A stretch of DNA of 51,916 nucleotides. It comes from Nonomuraea zeae. Its GTDB lineage: Bacteria > Actinomycetota > Actinomycetes > Streptosporangiales > Streptosporangiaceae. The DNA lies in NCBI RefSeq assembly GCF_005889725.1, contig NZ_VCKX01000053.1, positions 1-51,916 of the forward strand, written 5' to 3'. A program made the position numbers and the translations under genes. Below, one piece after another: positions 34,184-43,956 of the stretch. The first letter of the stretch is position 1. Every line of letters starts with the position of its first letter. Below the pieces are notes generated by a model, which saw only the letters and a program-made list of their open reading frames with translations, did no database searches and was not told where the DNA came from.

Positions 34184-34990
34184 TCAACCTTTCGTTGCTC
34201 CGGCGGTCAGGCCGCTGATGATGTGCCGTTGCATGAAGACGAAGAAGACCAGCAGGGGCGCGATGGCCAGCAGCAGCGTCGGGAAGACCACGGTGTAGTC
34301 GGTGGCGTACTGGCTGACCGCCGCGTAGACGCCGGTGGTGACGGTGTAGAGGCCGCTGCCGGGGCCCAGGATGATCTGCGGGTTCACGAAGTCGTTCCAC
34401 ACCGAGAAGGTGTTCAGGATGACCATCGTGGCGACCGCCGGCCGCATCAGCGGGAAGACGATCTGCCAGAACGTCCGCAGCCGGCCCGCCCCGTCCACGG
34501 CCGCCGCCTGGTCGAGCACGGCGGGGATGGTGGCGATGTAGCCGGCGTACAGGAAGATCGAGAAGGGCAGCGTGAGCGTGGTCTCGAACAGGACGAAGCC
34601 CCGGATGGTGCCCATCAGCCCGAGGGTCTTGAGCACGTACACGACGGGGATGACCAGCACCTGGCCCGGGATGAACGTCCCGGCCAGGAAGAACAGCATC
34701 AGCACCCGGAACCTGCGCTTGGGGCTGCGCGCGATGGCGTAGGCGGCCGGGGCGGCCAGCACCACCGACAGCACGTTGACCGCCACCACGAACAGCAGCG
34801 TGACCGCGTAACCCTTGACCACGTTGAACTGCGGGTTCGTCAGGGCCCTGCCGAGGGGTTCGAGGGTGAGGCCGCCGAAGCCGAAGGGGTTGGCCAGGAT
34901 GTCCTGCTGGCCCTTGAACGCGTTGACGGCCAGCACGTACAGGGGGATGAGCATGAAGGCGACGGTCGCCCAGAGGAAGGTCTTCTTCAC
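34184..34990 (-). CDS. Carbohydrate ABC transporter permease (CUT1, MalG type)
   Basis: A 268-residue inner-membrane permease with six helices. The first is TFLWATVAFMLIPLYVLAVNAF. The EAA loop reads DQAAAVDGAGRLRTFWQIVFPLMRP, and the C-terminus ends QRHIISGLTAGATKG, the classic MalG-type tail. GTG 34990 overlaps the partner permease stop as GTGA. With the MalF-type permease it forms the channel; the ATPase is missing from the cluster, so a shared MsiK-type ATPase is expected. Confidence 0.94.
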   Translation of the reverse strand: MKKTFLWATVAFMLIPLYVLAVNAFKGQQDILANPFGFGGLTLEPLGRALTNPQFNVVKGYAVTLLFVVAVNVLSVVLAAPAAYAIARSPKRRFRVLMLFFLAGTFIPGQVLVIPVVYVLKTLGLMGTIRGFVLFETTLTLPFSIFLYAGYIATIPAVLDQAAAVDGAGRLRTFWQIVFPLMRPAVATMVILNTFSVWNDFVNPQIILGPGSGLYTVTTGVYAAVSQYATDYTVVFPTLLLAIAPLLVFFVFMQRHIISGLTAGATKG

Positions 34991-35919
34991 TGGTGCACCG
35001 CCAGCTCGCCGCGCCTGCGCAGCTTGGTCACCACGAACGCGAGCGCCGCGGTCACCAGCATGAGGATCACCGACTGGGCCGAGCCGAAGCCGAGCCTGGC
35101 GTCGTGGAAGGAGTTCCACAGGATGAGGTAGGCGACGGTCTGCGTCTGGCCCGCCGGGCCGCCCGCCGTGAGCGACACCACCAGGTCGTACGTCTTCAGC
35201 AGCGTCACCAGCGACAGCACGATGTTGACGGTCACGGACGGCCCGAGCGCGGGCAGCGTCACGTTCCTGAACACCTGCCAGCGCGAGGCCCCGTCGATCC
35301 GCGCGGCCTCCAGCAGCGAGTGCGGCACCGCCTGCAGCCCGGCGAGGTAGAGCACCACGTTGACGCCGAACCCGGCCCACACCAGCACCGCGATCATGGT
35401 GACCGTGGCCCACGTCGGATCCGACAGGAACGGGATGACCGACCCGCCCCAGGTGGTCACCAGGTTGTTGACCGCGCCGGTGGTGCCGAGGATGGCCGAC
35501 CACAGGAAGCCGACCACCAGGGCGCTGAGCACGTGCGGGTAGAACAGCACGATCCGGAAGAACGTGTTGGCCCGCGAGGCGCCGTTGACCAGCAGGGCGA
35601 AGCCGAGGCCGAGCAGGTTGAGCCCGGCCGTGCCCGCCGCCGCGACCAGCAGCGTGACCAGGGCGGCGCGGCGCAGCTCCGGGTCGTCCAGGAGCCTGGC
35701 GTAGTTGGCGGCGCCGACGAACGCGGGGTCGGCGCTGAAGCCGTCCCAGTCGGTCAGGCTCAGGTAGAGCGCCACGCCGACGGGGATGATGAGCATCACG
35801 GTGTAGAGGATCGTGGCCGGGGCGACCATGATCGTGGTGGCGAGCCCCTCACGCCTGCGCCGCCGTGGCGGGTCCGGCGCCTTGGCCAGGGTGATGGGCG
35901 CTTCCCTGGTGAGGGTCAT
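34987..35919 (-). CDS. Carbohydrate ABC transporter permease (CUT1, MalF type)
   Basis: A 310-residue permease. A basic N-terminal stretch (RRRRREG) precedes the first helix (IMVAPATILYTVMLIIPVGVAL), followed by YLSLTDWDGFSADPAFVGAANY. The EAA loop is LLEAARIDGASRWQVFRNVTLPAL. ATG 35919 overlaps the binding-protein stop as ATGA. Partner of the MalG-type permease. Confidence 0.94.
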   Translation of the reverse strand: MTLTREAPITLAKAPDPPRRRRREGLATTIMVAPATILYTVMLIIPVGVALYLSLTDWDGFSADPAFVGAANYARLLDDPELRRAALVTLLVAAAGTAGLNLLGLGFALLVNGASRANTFFRIVLFYPHVLSALVVGFLWSAILGTTGAVNNLVTTWGGSVIPFLSDPTWATVTMIAVLVWAGFGVNVVLYLAGLQAVPHSLLEAARIDGASRWQVFRNVTLPALGPSVTVNIVLSLVTLLKTYDLVVSLTAGGPAGQTQTVAYLILWNSFHDARLGFGSAQSVILMLVTAALAFVVTKLRRRGELAVHQ

Positions 35920-37187
35920 GAGCGTCCGGCCACCCAGCGGTCCACGCCCTCGGCCACTTCCTTGGGCGACTTGCCCACGTACAGGCCCTGGACCTCGGTG
36001 TTCCACGCGGCGTTGAAGCCCTTGGGCAGGGTGGCGTCGCCGTAGCCCTCGCCCTGGGGGACCCCGGAGGGCGCCTTGTCGAGGATCTCCTGGACCTGCT
36101 TCTCCAGCGGGGTGAACTCGCGCTCCACGCCGGTGCGGAAGTTGCCGTCCTGCGCGAGCTGGCTCTTGACCGCCGCCGGGTCGGTGACGAGCCACTGGAC
36201 CAGCTTGAGCGCGGCGTCCTTCTGCGGGGTCGACTTGAGGATCATGTACGGCGCCGCCAGCGTCGCACCCTGCGGACCGGGGTAGGTCTGCCCCTTGTCG
36301 ACCGGCGCGGGGAAGACGCCCACCTCGAAGTCCTTCTTGGCCTTGGCCTCGGAGGCGGTGAACCAGCTCCCCATGACGTACATGGCCGACTTGCCGGTCA
36401 GGAACGCGGTCTCGGCGTCGGCGTACTTCATGCCCAGGGCGTTCTTGTCCACGTAGCCCTTGTCGATCCAGGTGCGGTAGCGCTCCAGGTAGGGCAGCAG
36501 CGACTCGCCCGCCTTGACCTTGCCCGCCTTGACGTCCTGCTGCCAGACGGGGTGGGTCTGGGCGCGGCTCGGGTTGGACAGTTGCAGGAGCTGCAGCCCG
36601 GTCAGGAAGTCGCCGCCGGTCTGGAGCGGCAGGTAGCCCGCGTCCTTGAGCTTGCCCATGGCGGCGTCGAGCTCGTCGAACGTGGTCGGCGGCGTGTCGA
36701 TCCCGGCCTTGTCGAAGGCGGCCTTGTTGTAGAAGACCAGCGACTGGGCCTGCACGCCGACGCCGACCGAGTAGATCTTGCCGCCCAGCTTGGCCTGCTC
36801 GGCCAGCGGGGTGTCCTTCGTCCAGGGCTGGTCGGTCAGGTCGAGCATCTGCTTGGCCAGCGTCTCGTCCGCCATCAGCGTCTCGACCACGTCGGGCGCG
36901 TTGCCGGCGGCGAGCTGCTGCGGCAGGGTGTCGGCCACGCCCTTGCCCGTCGGCGCCTCGATCTTGACGTCGATGCCGGGGTTGGCCTGCTCGAACGGCT
37001 TGACCAGGCCGTCCCAGTAGGCCTGGGTGAGGTTCGGGCTGATGTTGACCAGCATCCTGACCGTGCTCTGGCCTCCCGCGCTCTGCTGAGCTTGGGAGTC
37101 GCCGGCGAAGCCGCCCCCGCCGCAGCCGGTGAGCAGGAGCAGGCATCCGATGGCCGGTAGAGCGAGGGGTGTACGGGGGGAACGCAT
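35916..37187 (-). CDS. Sugar-binding lipoprotein, family 1 (CUT1)
   Basis: A 423-residue extracellular binding protein anchored by lipid. Signal peptide with lipobox LLTGC near residue 22, then a Gly/Ser/Gln linker and the mature domain (VRMLVNISPNLTQAYWDGLV, FEQANPGIDVKIEAPTGKG). GGAGGTG is a near-perfect ribosome site before ATG 37187. It starts the operon 37187-27837 and delivers its ligand to the two permeases. The ligand is unknown; the glycosidases downstream suggest a branched pectin oligosaccharide. Confidence 0.94.
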   Translation of the reverse strand: MRSPRTPLALPAIGCLLLLTGCGGGGFAGDSQAQQSAGGQSTVRMLVNISPNLTQAYWDGLVKPFEQANPGIDVKIEAPTGKGVADTLPQQLAAGNAPDVVETLMADETLAKQMLDLTDQPWTKDTPLAEQAKLGGKIYSVGVGVQAQSLVFYNKAAFDKAGIDTPPTTFDELDAAMGKLKDAGYLPLQTGGDFLTGLQLLQLSNPSRAQTHPVWQQDVKAGKVKAGESLLPYLERYRTWIDKGYVDKNALGMKYADAETAFLTGKSAMYVMGSWFTASEAKAKKDFEVGVFPAPVDKGQTYPGPQGATLAAPYMILKSTPQKDAALKLVQWLVTDPAAVKSQLAQDGNFRTGVEREFTPLEKQVQEILDKAPSGVPQGEGYGDATLPKGFNAAWNTEVQGLYVGKSPKEVAEGVDRWVAGRS

Positions 37188-37237
37188 CGCACCTCCAAGG
37201 GGGCGAGATCTGCGACGCCTTTTAATGGGTCGTTACT

Positions 37238-37280
37238 CGATTAGCGATTATTTAATACGTTGGTAACTGGGGTCGGTCAA
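37238..37280 (-). promoter_or_regulatory. Promoter and CGATTA direct repeats before the CUT1 operon
   Basis: Minus strand TTGACC (37280-37275), 17-base spacer, TATTAA (37257-37252), so transcription should start near 37245. CGATTA is repeated at 37238-37243 and 37245-37250, right at that start, inside GTTAC...GTAAC flanks. This is a candidate operator for the divergent GntR-type regulator. Confidence 0.5.
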
Positions 37281-37331
37281 GGGCTTACGTGGCCCGACAA
37301 ATAAGTTTCCAGCAGGTGACTGAGTCATAAA

Positions 37332-37337
37332 TACGTT
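37332..37337 (+). promoter_or_regulatory. -10-like TACGTT before the regulator at 37349
   Basis: TACGTT ends 11 bases before the GTG at 37349, and no ribosome site is seen, so the message is likely leaderless or nearly so. AATACGTT also occurs at 37254-37261. Confidence 0.3.
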
Positions 37338-37348
37338 AAGATGGCCAC

Positions 37349-38446
37349 GTGGCTGGACGTGATGAAGGCAAGCGGCTGACATTGGGCGCGGAGGAGCTGT
37401 CCGCTCTGCGGGCGTGGGCGGAGGAGCCCGGCGGCGGGCTCAGCCTGCGCAGCCGCATCGTGCTGGCGTGCGCGGAGGGCCTGCCGCGCAAGGAGATCGC
37501 GACCCGGCTGGAGGTGAGCCCGGCGACCGTCGCCAAGTGGCGCGCCAGGTTCGTGGAGCGCGGGCTCGACGGCCTGTCGGACGCGCCCAGGCCGGGGCGG
37601 CCGCGCAGCAGCGAGCGGCAGGAGGCGGAGCGGGTGATCGCGGCCGCGGCCGGCGGCTCCGCCGTGCCCTCCACCCGCACGATGGCCAGGCAGCTCGGGC
37701 TGTCGCAGTCCACGGTGGCGCGCATCTGGCAGGAGCAGCAGATCGCGCCGCCCGACTCCCGGCTGCTGCTGCCCAGGGAGCTGCTGTCGGACCGCGTCTA
37801 CGCGCTGCTGCGCGGCTGGATCGTGTCGGGGGAGCTGGTGGCCGGGCACCGGCTGGTGGAAGCCGAGATCGCCAGACGGGTCGGCACCAGCCAGGCCCCG
37901 GCCAGGGAGGCGATCAAGCGGTTGGCGCACGAGGGCCTGGTCATCTCCTATCCCAACCGAGGCAGTTATGTCGCGGAGATCTCCGACGAGCAGGCCCGGG
38001 AGGTTCGCGACATCAGGGTGTTGTTGGAGGAGTATGCCGCACGCGGCGCGGCCGCCCGCATCCAGGCCGAGACGTTGCGGCAGCTCTCGGCCGACGTGCT
38101 GGCGATGCGGGCGGCGGCGCGCGACGGCGACATCGGCGCGTTCAGGGACGCGGACCTCGCCTTCCACCGGCGGGTGTGCGCGGCGTGCGGCAACTCCTTC
38201 CTGCTGCGGCTCTGGCGGACGATCGAGTCCAACCTGTGGAGCCTGCACGTGGTGGGCAACCCGCTCTACGACGGCGACTGGTCGGCGATGGCGGGCCATC
38301 ACGACGACCTGGTCTCGGCGCTGGCGTCCGGGGACCCGGACGAGGCGGCCCGCCTGTTCGCCGCCCACGCCCGGGGCGAGGCCTCCAGGACCCCGCCCCG
38401 GGCCGTGCCCGGAATGCAGGGTCAGGCGGACGCCGCGAGGTCGTAG
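37349..38446 (+). CDS. IS630-type helix-turn-helix fused to a GntR-FCD regulator
   Basis: A 365-residue regulator with an unusual architecture. Residues ~28-90 ([38 protein letters not shown] then RPGRPRSS) match the N-terminal DNA-binding domain of IS630-family transposases. A second helix-turn-helix ([20 protein letters not shown]) follows near residue 110-130. Then comes a GntR winged helix (residues ~145-210, [18 protein letters not shown]...[15 protein letters not shown]) and an FCD ligand domain with its metal-ligand pattern ([22 protein letters not shown]). The frame is open throughout. It is divergent from the CUT1 operon, its likely target. GTG 37349 is the first possible start. Its 3' end overlaps the convergent GH95 gene by 25 bases. 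Confidence 0.88.
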   Translation: MAGRDEGKRLTLGAEELSALRAWAEEPGGGLSLRSRIVLACAEGLPRKEIATRLEVSPATVAKWRARFVERGLDGLSDAPRPGRPRSSERQEAERVIAAAAGGSAVPSTRTMARQLGLSQSTVARIWQEQQIAPPDSRLLLPRELLSDRVYALLRGWIVSGELVAGHRLVEAEIARRVGTSQAPAREAIKRLAHEGLVISYPNRGSYVAEISDEQAREVRDIRVLLEEYAARGAAARIQAETLRQLSADVLAMRAAARDGDIGAFRDADLAFHRRVCAACGNSFLLRLWRTIESNLWSLHVVGNPLYDGDWSAMAGHHDDLVSALASGDPDEAARLFAAHARGEASRTPPRAVPGMQGQADAARS

Positions 38447-40845
38447 ACCGCCCCTCGGCGCGTCTTGAGCACGAGCACGCCCGGCTCGGGCCGTTCCACC
38501 GGGACCGGCTGGCCGTGCTCGGTGACCGTGACCGTCCCCGCGGTCCGCAGCCTGAGCTCGCGCCCCAGGTCCGAGCGGATGCGCCCGCGGGCCAGGCCGC
38601 CGCCGCTCCACTCCAGGTCCACCTCGAAGCCGCCCCTGGCCCGCAGCCCGCGGAACGACCCCGCGGGCCAGGCGGCGGGCAGGGCCGGCAGCAGGTGCAA
38701 CTGGTCGCCGTGGCTCTGCAGCAGCATCTCCGTGATCCCCGAGGTGCCGCCGAAGTTGCCGTCGATCTGGAACGGCGGGTGCAGGTCGAACATGTTCGGC
38801 GCCGTACGGGCAGGGACCAGCAGGTTCCCCAGCCGCTTGTACGCCTCGGCCGCGTCGAGCAGCCGCGCCCAGAAATTGATCTTCCAGGCCAGCGACCACC
38901 CCGCACCGGCCTCGCCGCGCAGCTCCAGCGTGCGCCGCGCGGCCGTGGCCAGCTCGGGGGAGATGCGCGGGTCGATCTGGTGCCCCGGGAACAGCCCCCA
39001 CAGGTGGGAGATGTGCCGGCTGCGCGACAGCGCGGCGTCGCCCCGGTAGTCCTCCTGCCACTCCTGGATCTGCCCGAGATGGCCCACCTGGTTGGGCACG
39101 AACCGCGCCCGCGCCTGCTTGACCTGCTCCCGCATCCCCTCCTCGACGCCGAGGATCTCCGAAGCCTCCTCGAACGCGCCGAACAGGTCCCGCAGGATCT
39201 GCATGTCCATGGTGGGGCCCGCGCAGATGCTGACGTTCTCGCCGCCGTCCTCGTGGTGGCCCACCTCCGGCGAGTGCGAGGGGTTGGTCACCAGGTAGCC
39301 GGTCCTGGGATCGGTCTGGAGCGTGTCCAGGAAGAACTCCACCGAGCCCTTGATCAGCGGGAAGTGCTCGCGCAGGTGCCGCTCGTCGCCCGTGTAGAGG
39401 TAGCGCTCCCACAGGGTCAGGCAGAGCCACGCGCCGCCGCTCGGCCACACGCCGTAGAAGGCGAAGTCCACGGGCGCGGTGCCGCGCCAGCCGTCGGTGT
39501 TGTGGTGCGCCACCCAGCCGCGCGCGCCGTACTGCGCTCTGGCCGTCCTGGCGCCCGTCTCCGCCAGGTCCTTGATCAGGTCGAACAGCGGGTCCATGCA
39601 CTCGATGAGGTTGCCGGGCGCGGCCGGCCAGTAGTTCATCTGGCAGTTGATGTTGATGGTGTACTTCGACTCCCACGCGGGCGCTAGCGAGTCGTTCCAG
39701 ATGCCTTGCAGGTTGGCGGCGTAGCCGGGGGAGCGGGAGCTGGAGATCAGCAGGTAGCGGCCGTACTGGAAGTAGAGCGCGGCGAGCTGGGGGTCGGTGT
39801 CGAGCTGCTTGCGGGCGATGCGCTCGTCGGTCGGCAGCGCGACCGCCTCCGAGGTGCCGAGGTCGATCTCCACCCGCCCGAACAGCTTGCGGTAGTCCTG
39901 CACGTGCCGCCGCCGCAGCACCTCGTACGGCCGCCCGCCCGCCTTCGTCAGGTGCCGCCCGGCCACCTCGGCGGGGTCGCCGGCGACGTCCTTGAAGCTG
40001 CGGTAGCTGGAGCCCATGGAGATCAGCAGCGTGACCTCGTCGGCCCCGTCCACCGACAGAGTGCCGCCGTCGGTCCCGACCGTGCCGCCCTTCGCCTCGG
40101 CCCTGGCCAGCGCGCGGAAGCGGACCTCGCCCTTCAGCCCCTGGGTGTCGCCGCTGACGCCGTCGAGCGCGATCGTGGCCTTGCCCGCCTCGGCCGTGGT
40201 GGTGGTCTGCGGGCTGGAGAAGGCCGCCTTGAACGTCACCGCGCCCGGCTTGTCGGCCGTGTGCCGGACGACGATGACCTGGTCGGGGTTGCTGGCGAAG
40301 ACCTCGCGCGTGTGGCGCACACCGTCCCGGACGTAGGTCACGGTGGTGACGGCACTGGTCAGGTCCAGCTCGCGGCGGTACTCGGTGAACTCGGCGGAGC
40401 CGGGGAAGGTCAGCGTGAGGTCGCCGAGCACCTGGTAGGGGGCCTGCTCGCTGGGCTTGCCGAGAAACTTCTGGTCGGCCAGGTTCTGCGCGGCCTGCCA
40501 CTTGTCCTCCCAGACCAGCCGCCTGATCTCGGGGAGCGCGGCCAGGGCCTCCGGGTTGTCGTAGTCGTGCGGGCCGCCGGCCCAGATGCTGTCCTCGTTG
40601 AGCTGGAAGCGCTCGGTGTCCACGCCGCCGAAGACCATGGCGCCGAGCCGGCCGCAGCCGACGGGCAGGGCCTCCAGCCAGGCGGCGGCCGGGCGGGCGT
40701 ACCAGAGGGTGAGCGGGTTGCCCTTCGTGCCGCCGCCGGCGGCGGCCAGCGCCGCGCCGGGGGAGACGCCGCTCACGAGCAGCGATCCGGCCGCCGCCCC
40801 TAAACCGCTCCTGAGCACGCCCCGTCGTGTGTAGCCGTTGGTCAC
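38422..40845 (-). CDS. Secreted GH95 alpha-L-fucosidase/alpha-L-galactosidase-family enzyme
   Basis: An 807-residue enzyme. Tat signal ([22 protein letters not shown], residues 5-26) with a TTA codon at residue 15. The N-terminal beta domain opens [30 protein letters not shown]. The (alpha/alpha)6 catalytic part carries [44 protein letters not shown] and [20 protein letters not shown], all standard in GH95. Known activities are alpha-1,2-L-fucosidase and alpha-L-galactosidase, the latter on rhamnogalacturonan-II. GTG 40845 was chosen because AGGAG lies 5 bases before it. It is divergent from the sugar dehydrogenase and lactonase genes that would use its product. Confidence 0.93.
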   Translation of the reverse strand: MTNGYTRRGVLRSGLGAAAGSLLVSGVSPGAALAAAGGGTKGNPLTLWYARPAAAWLEALPVGCGRLGAMVFGGVDTERFQLNEDSIWAGGPHDYDNPEALAALPEIRRLVWEDKWQAAQNLADQKFLGKPSEQAPYQVLGDLTLTFPGSAEFTEYRRELDLTSAVTTVTYVRDGVRHTREVFASNPDQVIVVRHTADKPGAVTFKAAFSSPQTTTTAEAGKATIALDGVSGDTQGLKGEVRFRALARAEAKGGTVGTDGGTLSVDGADEVTLLISMGSSYRSFKDVAGDPAEVAGRHLTKAGGRPYEVLRRRHVQDYRKLFGRVEIDLGTSEAVALPTDERIARKQLDTDPQLAALYFQYGRYLLISSSRSPGYAANLQGIWNDSLAPAWESKYTININCQMNYWPAAPGNLIECMDPLFDLIKDLAETGARTARAQYGARGWVAHHNTDGWRGTAPVDFAFYGVWPSGGAWLCLTLWERYLYTGDERHLREHFPLIKGSVEFFLDTLQTDPRTGYLVTNPSHSPEVGHHEDGGENVSICAGPTMDMQILRDLFGAFEEASEILGVEEGMREQVKQARARFVPNQVGHLGQIQEWQEDYRGDAALSRSRHISHLWGLFPGHQIDPRISPELATAARRTLELRGEAGAGWSLAWKINFWARLLDAAEAYKRLGNLLVPARTAPNMFDLHPPFQIDGNFGGTSGITEMLLQSHGDQLHLLPALPAAWPAGSFRGLRARGGFEVDLEWSGGGLARGRIRSDLGRELRLRTAGTVTVTEHGQPVPVERPEPGVLVLKTRRGAVYDLAASA

Positions 40846-41025
40846 CGTTACTCCTGTTCCAGAACACATGCCGCCCTTGGGCGGAAGCCGCGAGAAGCGA
40901 TGAGGTGATCGCGCCGCAGGGCGCATGGACGCACTCGCCGGGCGTGCGACCCGACCGGCTCCGATGCCGAGGACGGGGACGTCGCAGGCGAGATGTTTCA
41001 CGGACGTTAAGCCGCGAACGTAGGA

Positions 41026-41077
41026 TGTATATCTACGCGAAGAGCCTGGATATGTCTATACCTCCTGAATATCTAGG
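41026..41077. promoter_or_regulatory. Three spaced TGnATAT-TCTA repeats in the GH95/aldo-keto reductase divergent region
   Basis: TGTATATCTACG (41026), TGGATATGTCTA (41047) and TGAATATCTAGG (41066) lie at ~20-base steps, two helical turns. The AT-rich island is unlike the surroundings and sits between two divergent genes that should be co-induced. The rest of 40846-41141 shows only the ribosome sites of both genes and a further TAGGATGT at 41085-41092. Confidence 0.5.
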
Positions 41078-41141
41078 CAGAACATAGGATGTCTGGTAGG
41101 TTTCGGGCTGCCAACGATCTCCTGGTGGAGGGGAGCCGGAC

Positions 41142-42023
41142 GTGAGGCTCGGTCGCAGCGACGTCACCGTTTCCCGGATCGGGCTCGGCACCGCTCCGCT
41201 GGCGGGGCTCTACACCCCGGTCGGCGAGGAGCAGGCCGCGGCCACGCTCGAAGCCGCCTGGTCGGCGGGCGTCCGCTACTTCGACACCGCGCCCCGCTAC
41301 GGCGCCGGCCTGGCCGAGCTGCGGCTGGGCCGGTTCCTCAAGGGCGTCGATCGGTCGCGGGTGACGGTGTCCAGCAAGGTCGGCGCGCTGCTCGACCCGG
41401 TCAGGCGCGACTACACCGTGGAGGGCGTCTACGCCTCGCTGGCCGCCAGCCTGGAGCGCACGGGCCTGGACGCGTTCGACATCCTGCTCATCCACGACCC
41501 GGACGACCACTGGGAGCAGGCCGTGCGCCACGCCTACCCGGCGCTGGAGCGGCTGCGCGCCCAGGGCGGCGTGCGGGCCGTCGGCGTGGGCATGAACCAG
41601 ACCTCGATGCTGGCCAGGTTCGTGCGCGAGACCGACGTGGACTGCGTGATGGTGGCCGGCCGCTACAGCCTGCTCGACAGGAGCGCGGAGCGGGAGCTGC
41701 TGCCGCTGTGCGGCGAGCGGGGGACCGGGGTGATCGTCGCGGGCGTCTTCAACGGCGGCATCCTGGCCGATCCAGGCCCCGGCGCGCACTACGACTACGC
41801 CCCGGCGGCCGAGCCGGTGCTCAGCCGGGCCCGCGGGCTGGCCGCCCGCTGCGCCGCGTACGACGTGCCGCTCGCCGCGGCCGCCCTGCAGTTTCCGCTG
41901 CGCCACCCGGCGGTGACCGGCGTCGTCGTCGGCGCGCGCAGCCCCGAGGAGGTGGGCGAGGACCTGAGCCTGGCCGCCGTCCCCATCCCCGACAGCCTCT
42001 GGGCCGAGCTCGACCCGGAATGA
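41142..42023 (+). CDS. Aldo-keto reductase, L-fucose/L-galactose 1-dehydrogenase-like
   Basis: A 293-residue TIM-barrel oxidoreductase. The catalytic tetrad is seen as Asp48 and Tyr53 in YFDTAPRYG, Lys79 in SSKVG and His in LLIHDPDDHW. The pattern around GVGMNQ and the late VVGARSPEEV fit the D-threo-aldose/L-fucose/L-galactose dehydrogenase group, which oxidises C1 to the lactone. GTG 41142 follows GGAGGGGAG. Cytoplasmic. The lactone would be opened by the amidohydrolase 46 bases downstream, and the sugar would come from the divergent GH95 enzyme. Fucose and galactose cannot be told apart by sequence alone. Confidence 0.86.
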   Translation: MRLGRSDVTVSRIGLGTAPLAGLYTPVGEEQAAATLEAAWSAGVRYFDTAPRYGAGLAELRLGRFLKGVDRSRVTVSSKVGALLDPVRRDYTVEGVYASLAASLERTGLDAFDILLIHDPDDHWEQAVRHAYPALERLRAQGGVRAVGVGMNQTSMLARFVRETDVDCVMVAGRYSLLDRSAERELLPLCGERGTGVIVAGVFNGGILADPGPGAHYDYAPAAEPVLSRARGLAARCAAYDVPLAAAALQFPLRHPAVTGVVVGARSPEEVGEDLSLAAVPIPDSLWAELDPE

Positions 42024-42027
42024 CCTC

Positions 42028-42049
42028 ATCCGGCCGCCTGCGGCCGGAT
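42028..42049 (+). other. Intercistronic hairpin
   Basis: ATCCGGCCGC (42028-42037) pairs with GCGGCCGGAT (42040-42049) with almost no loop, between the dehydrogenase stop and the lactonase start. It could act as an attenuator or an mRNA-stability element. Confidence 0.6.
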
Positions 42050-42068
42050 CCCGACCGATGGACATCGC

Positions 42069-42902
42069 ATGAGCCGTATCGACGCCCACCACCACGTCTG
42101 GGACCTCGACGCCCGCCCCCACACCTGGCTGGACTCCGAGAAGATGGCGCCCGTCCGCCGCACCTTCACCCTCGACCAGCTGGAGGGCCAGGCCGCGGCG
42201 GCGGGGGTCAGCAGGACCGTGCTGGTGCAGGTGCTGCCCGACCTGGCCGAGACCGAGGAGTTCCTGGCCCTGGCCGCCGGGTCCGAGCTGGTCGCCGGCG
42301 TCGTGGGCTGGATCGACCTCACCGCGCCCGGCGCCGCCGACACCCTGGCCGCGCTGCCCGCCGGCCTGGTGGCCGTGCGCCACGGCGTCCAGTCCGAGCC
42401 CGACCCGGGCTGGCTCACCCGCCCCGACGTCCGCCGCGGCCTGGCCGCCGTCGAGGCCGCCGGGCTCGCCTACGACCTGCTCACGCTGCCGCACCAGCTC
42501 CCGGCCGCCATCGACACGGTGAGCGCGCTGCCCGGGCTGACGTTCGTGCTCGACCATCTGTCCAAGCCGCCCATCGCCACGGGTGAGCTGGAGCCGTGGC
42601 GGGCGCGGATCCTGGAGCTGGCCGCCCGCCCCAACGTCTACTGCAAGCTGTCCGGGATGGTCACCGAGGCCGACTGGACGTCCTGGCGGGTGTCCGACCT
42701 GCGGCCGTACGCCGAGACCGTCCTGGAGGCGTTCGGGCCCGAGCGGGTCATGTTCGGCTCCGACTGGCCCGTGTGCCTGCTCGCGGCCGGCTACGAGCAG
42801 GTCGCGGAGGCGGCGGACGAGCTGTGCGCGGGACTGTCGGAGAGCGAGCGCGCCGACGTCTTCGCGGGCACGGCCCGCCGCGCCTACCGCCTCCCCGAGT
42901 AG
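42069..42902 (+). CDS. Amidohydrolase-fold sugar lactonase (L-fuconolactonase-like)
   Basis: A 277-residue hydrolase of the COG3618 amidohydrolase group. Metal-site motifs are IDAHHHVWD (residues 4-12), VRHGVQSE, VLDHLSKPPI and FGSDWPV, and HPHTWLDSE-like spacing follows the first motif (ARPHTWLDSEK). Family members open L-fuconolactone, L-rhamnonolactone or L-galactonolactone. Being co-directional with the sugar dehydrogenase makes a two-step aldose-to-aldonate route likely. It ends 7 bases before the convergent DUF4432 gene, leaving no space for a separate terminator. Confidence 0.87.
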   Translation: MSRIDAHHHVWDLDARPHTWLDSEKMAPVRRTFTLDQLEGQAAAAGVSRTVLVQVLPDLAETEEFLALAAGSELVAGVVGWIDLTAPGAADTLAALPAGLVAVRHGVQSEPDPGWLTRPDVRRGLAAVEAAGLAYDLLTLPHQLPAAIDTVSALPGLTFVLDHLSKPPIATGELEPWRARILELAARPNVYCKLSGMVTEADWTSWRVSDLRPYAETVLEAFGPERVMFGSDWPVCLLAAGYEQVAEAADELCAGLSESERADVFAGTARRAYRLPE

Positions 42903-42909
42903 CTGCGGC

Positions 42910-43952
<1,043 letters not shown>

Positions 43953-43956
<4 letters not shown>

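Noticed and set aside
37349..37775. Remnant of an IS630 insertion sequence
   Set aside because: The helix-turn-helix runs in frame into a complete GntR-FCD regulator. I saw no DDE catalytic domain, terminal repeats or target duplication.
37325..40867. A 1180-codon open frame on the minus strand in another phase
   Set aside because: It is a shadow of the GH95 gene and the opposite-strand regulator: composition is Arg/Gly/Pro/Ala-rich, with no domain motifs. High GC keeps stops away.
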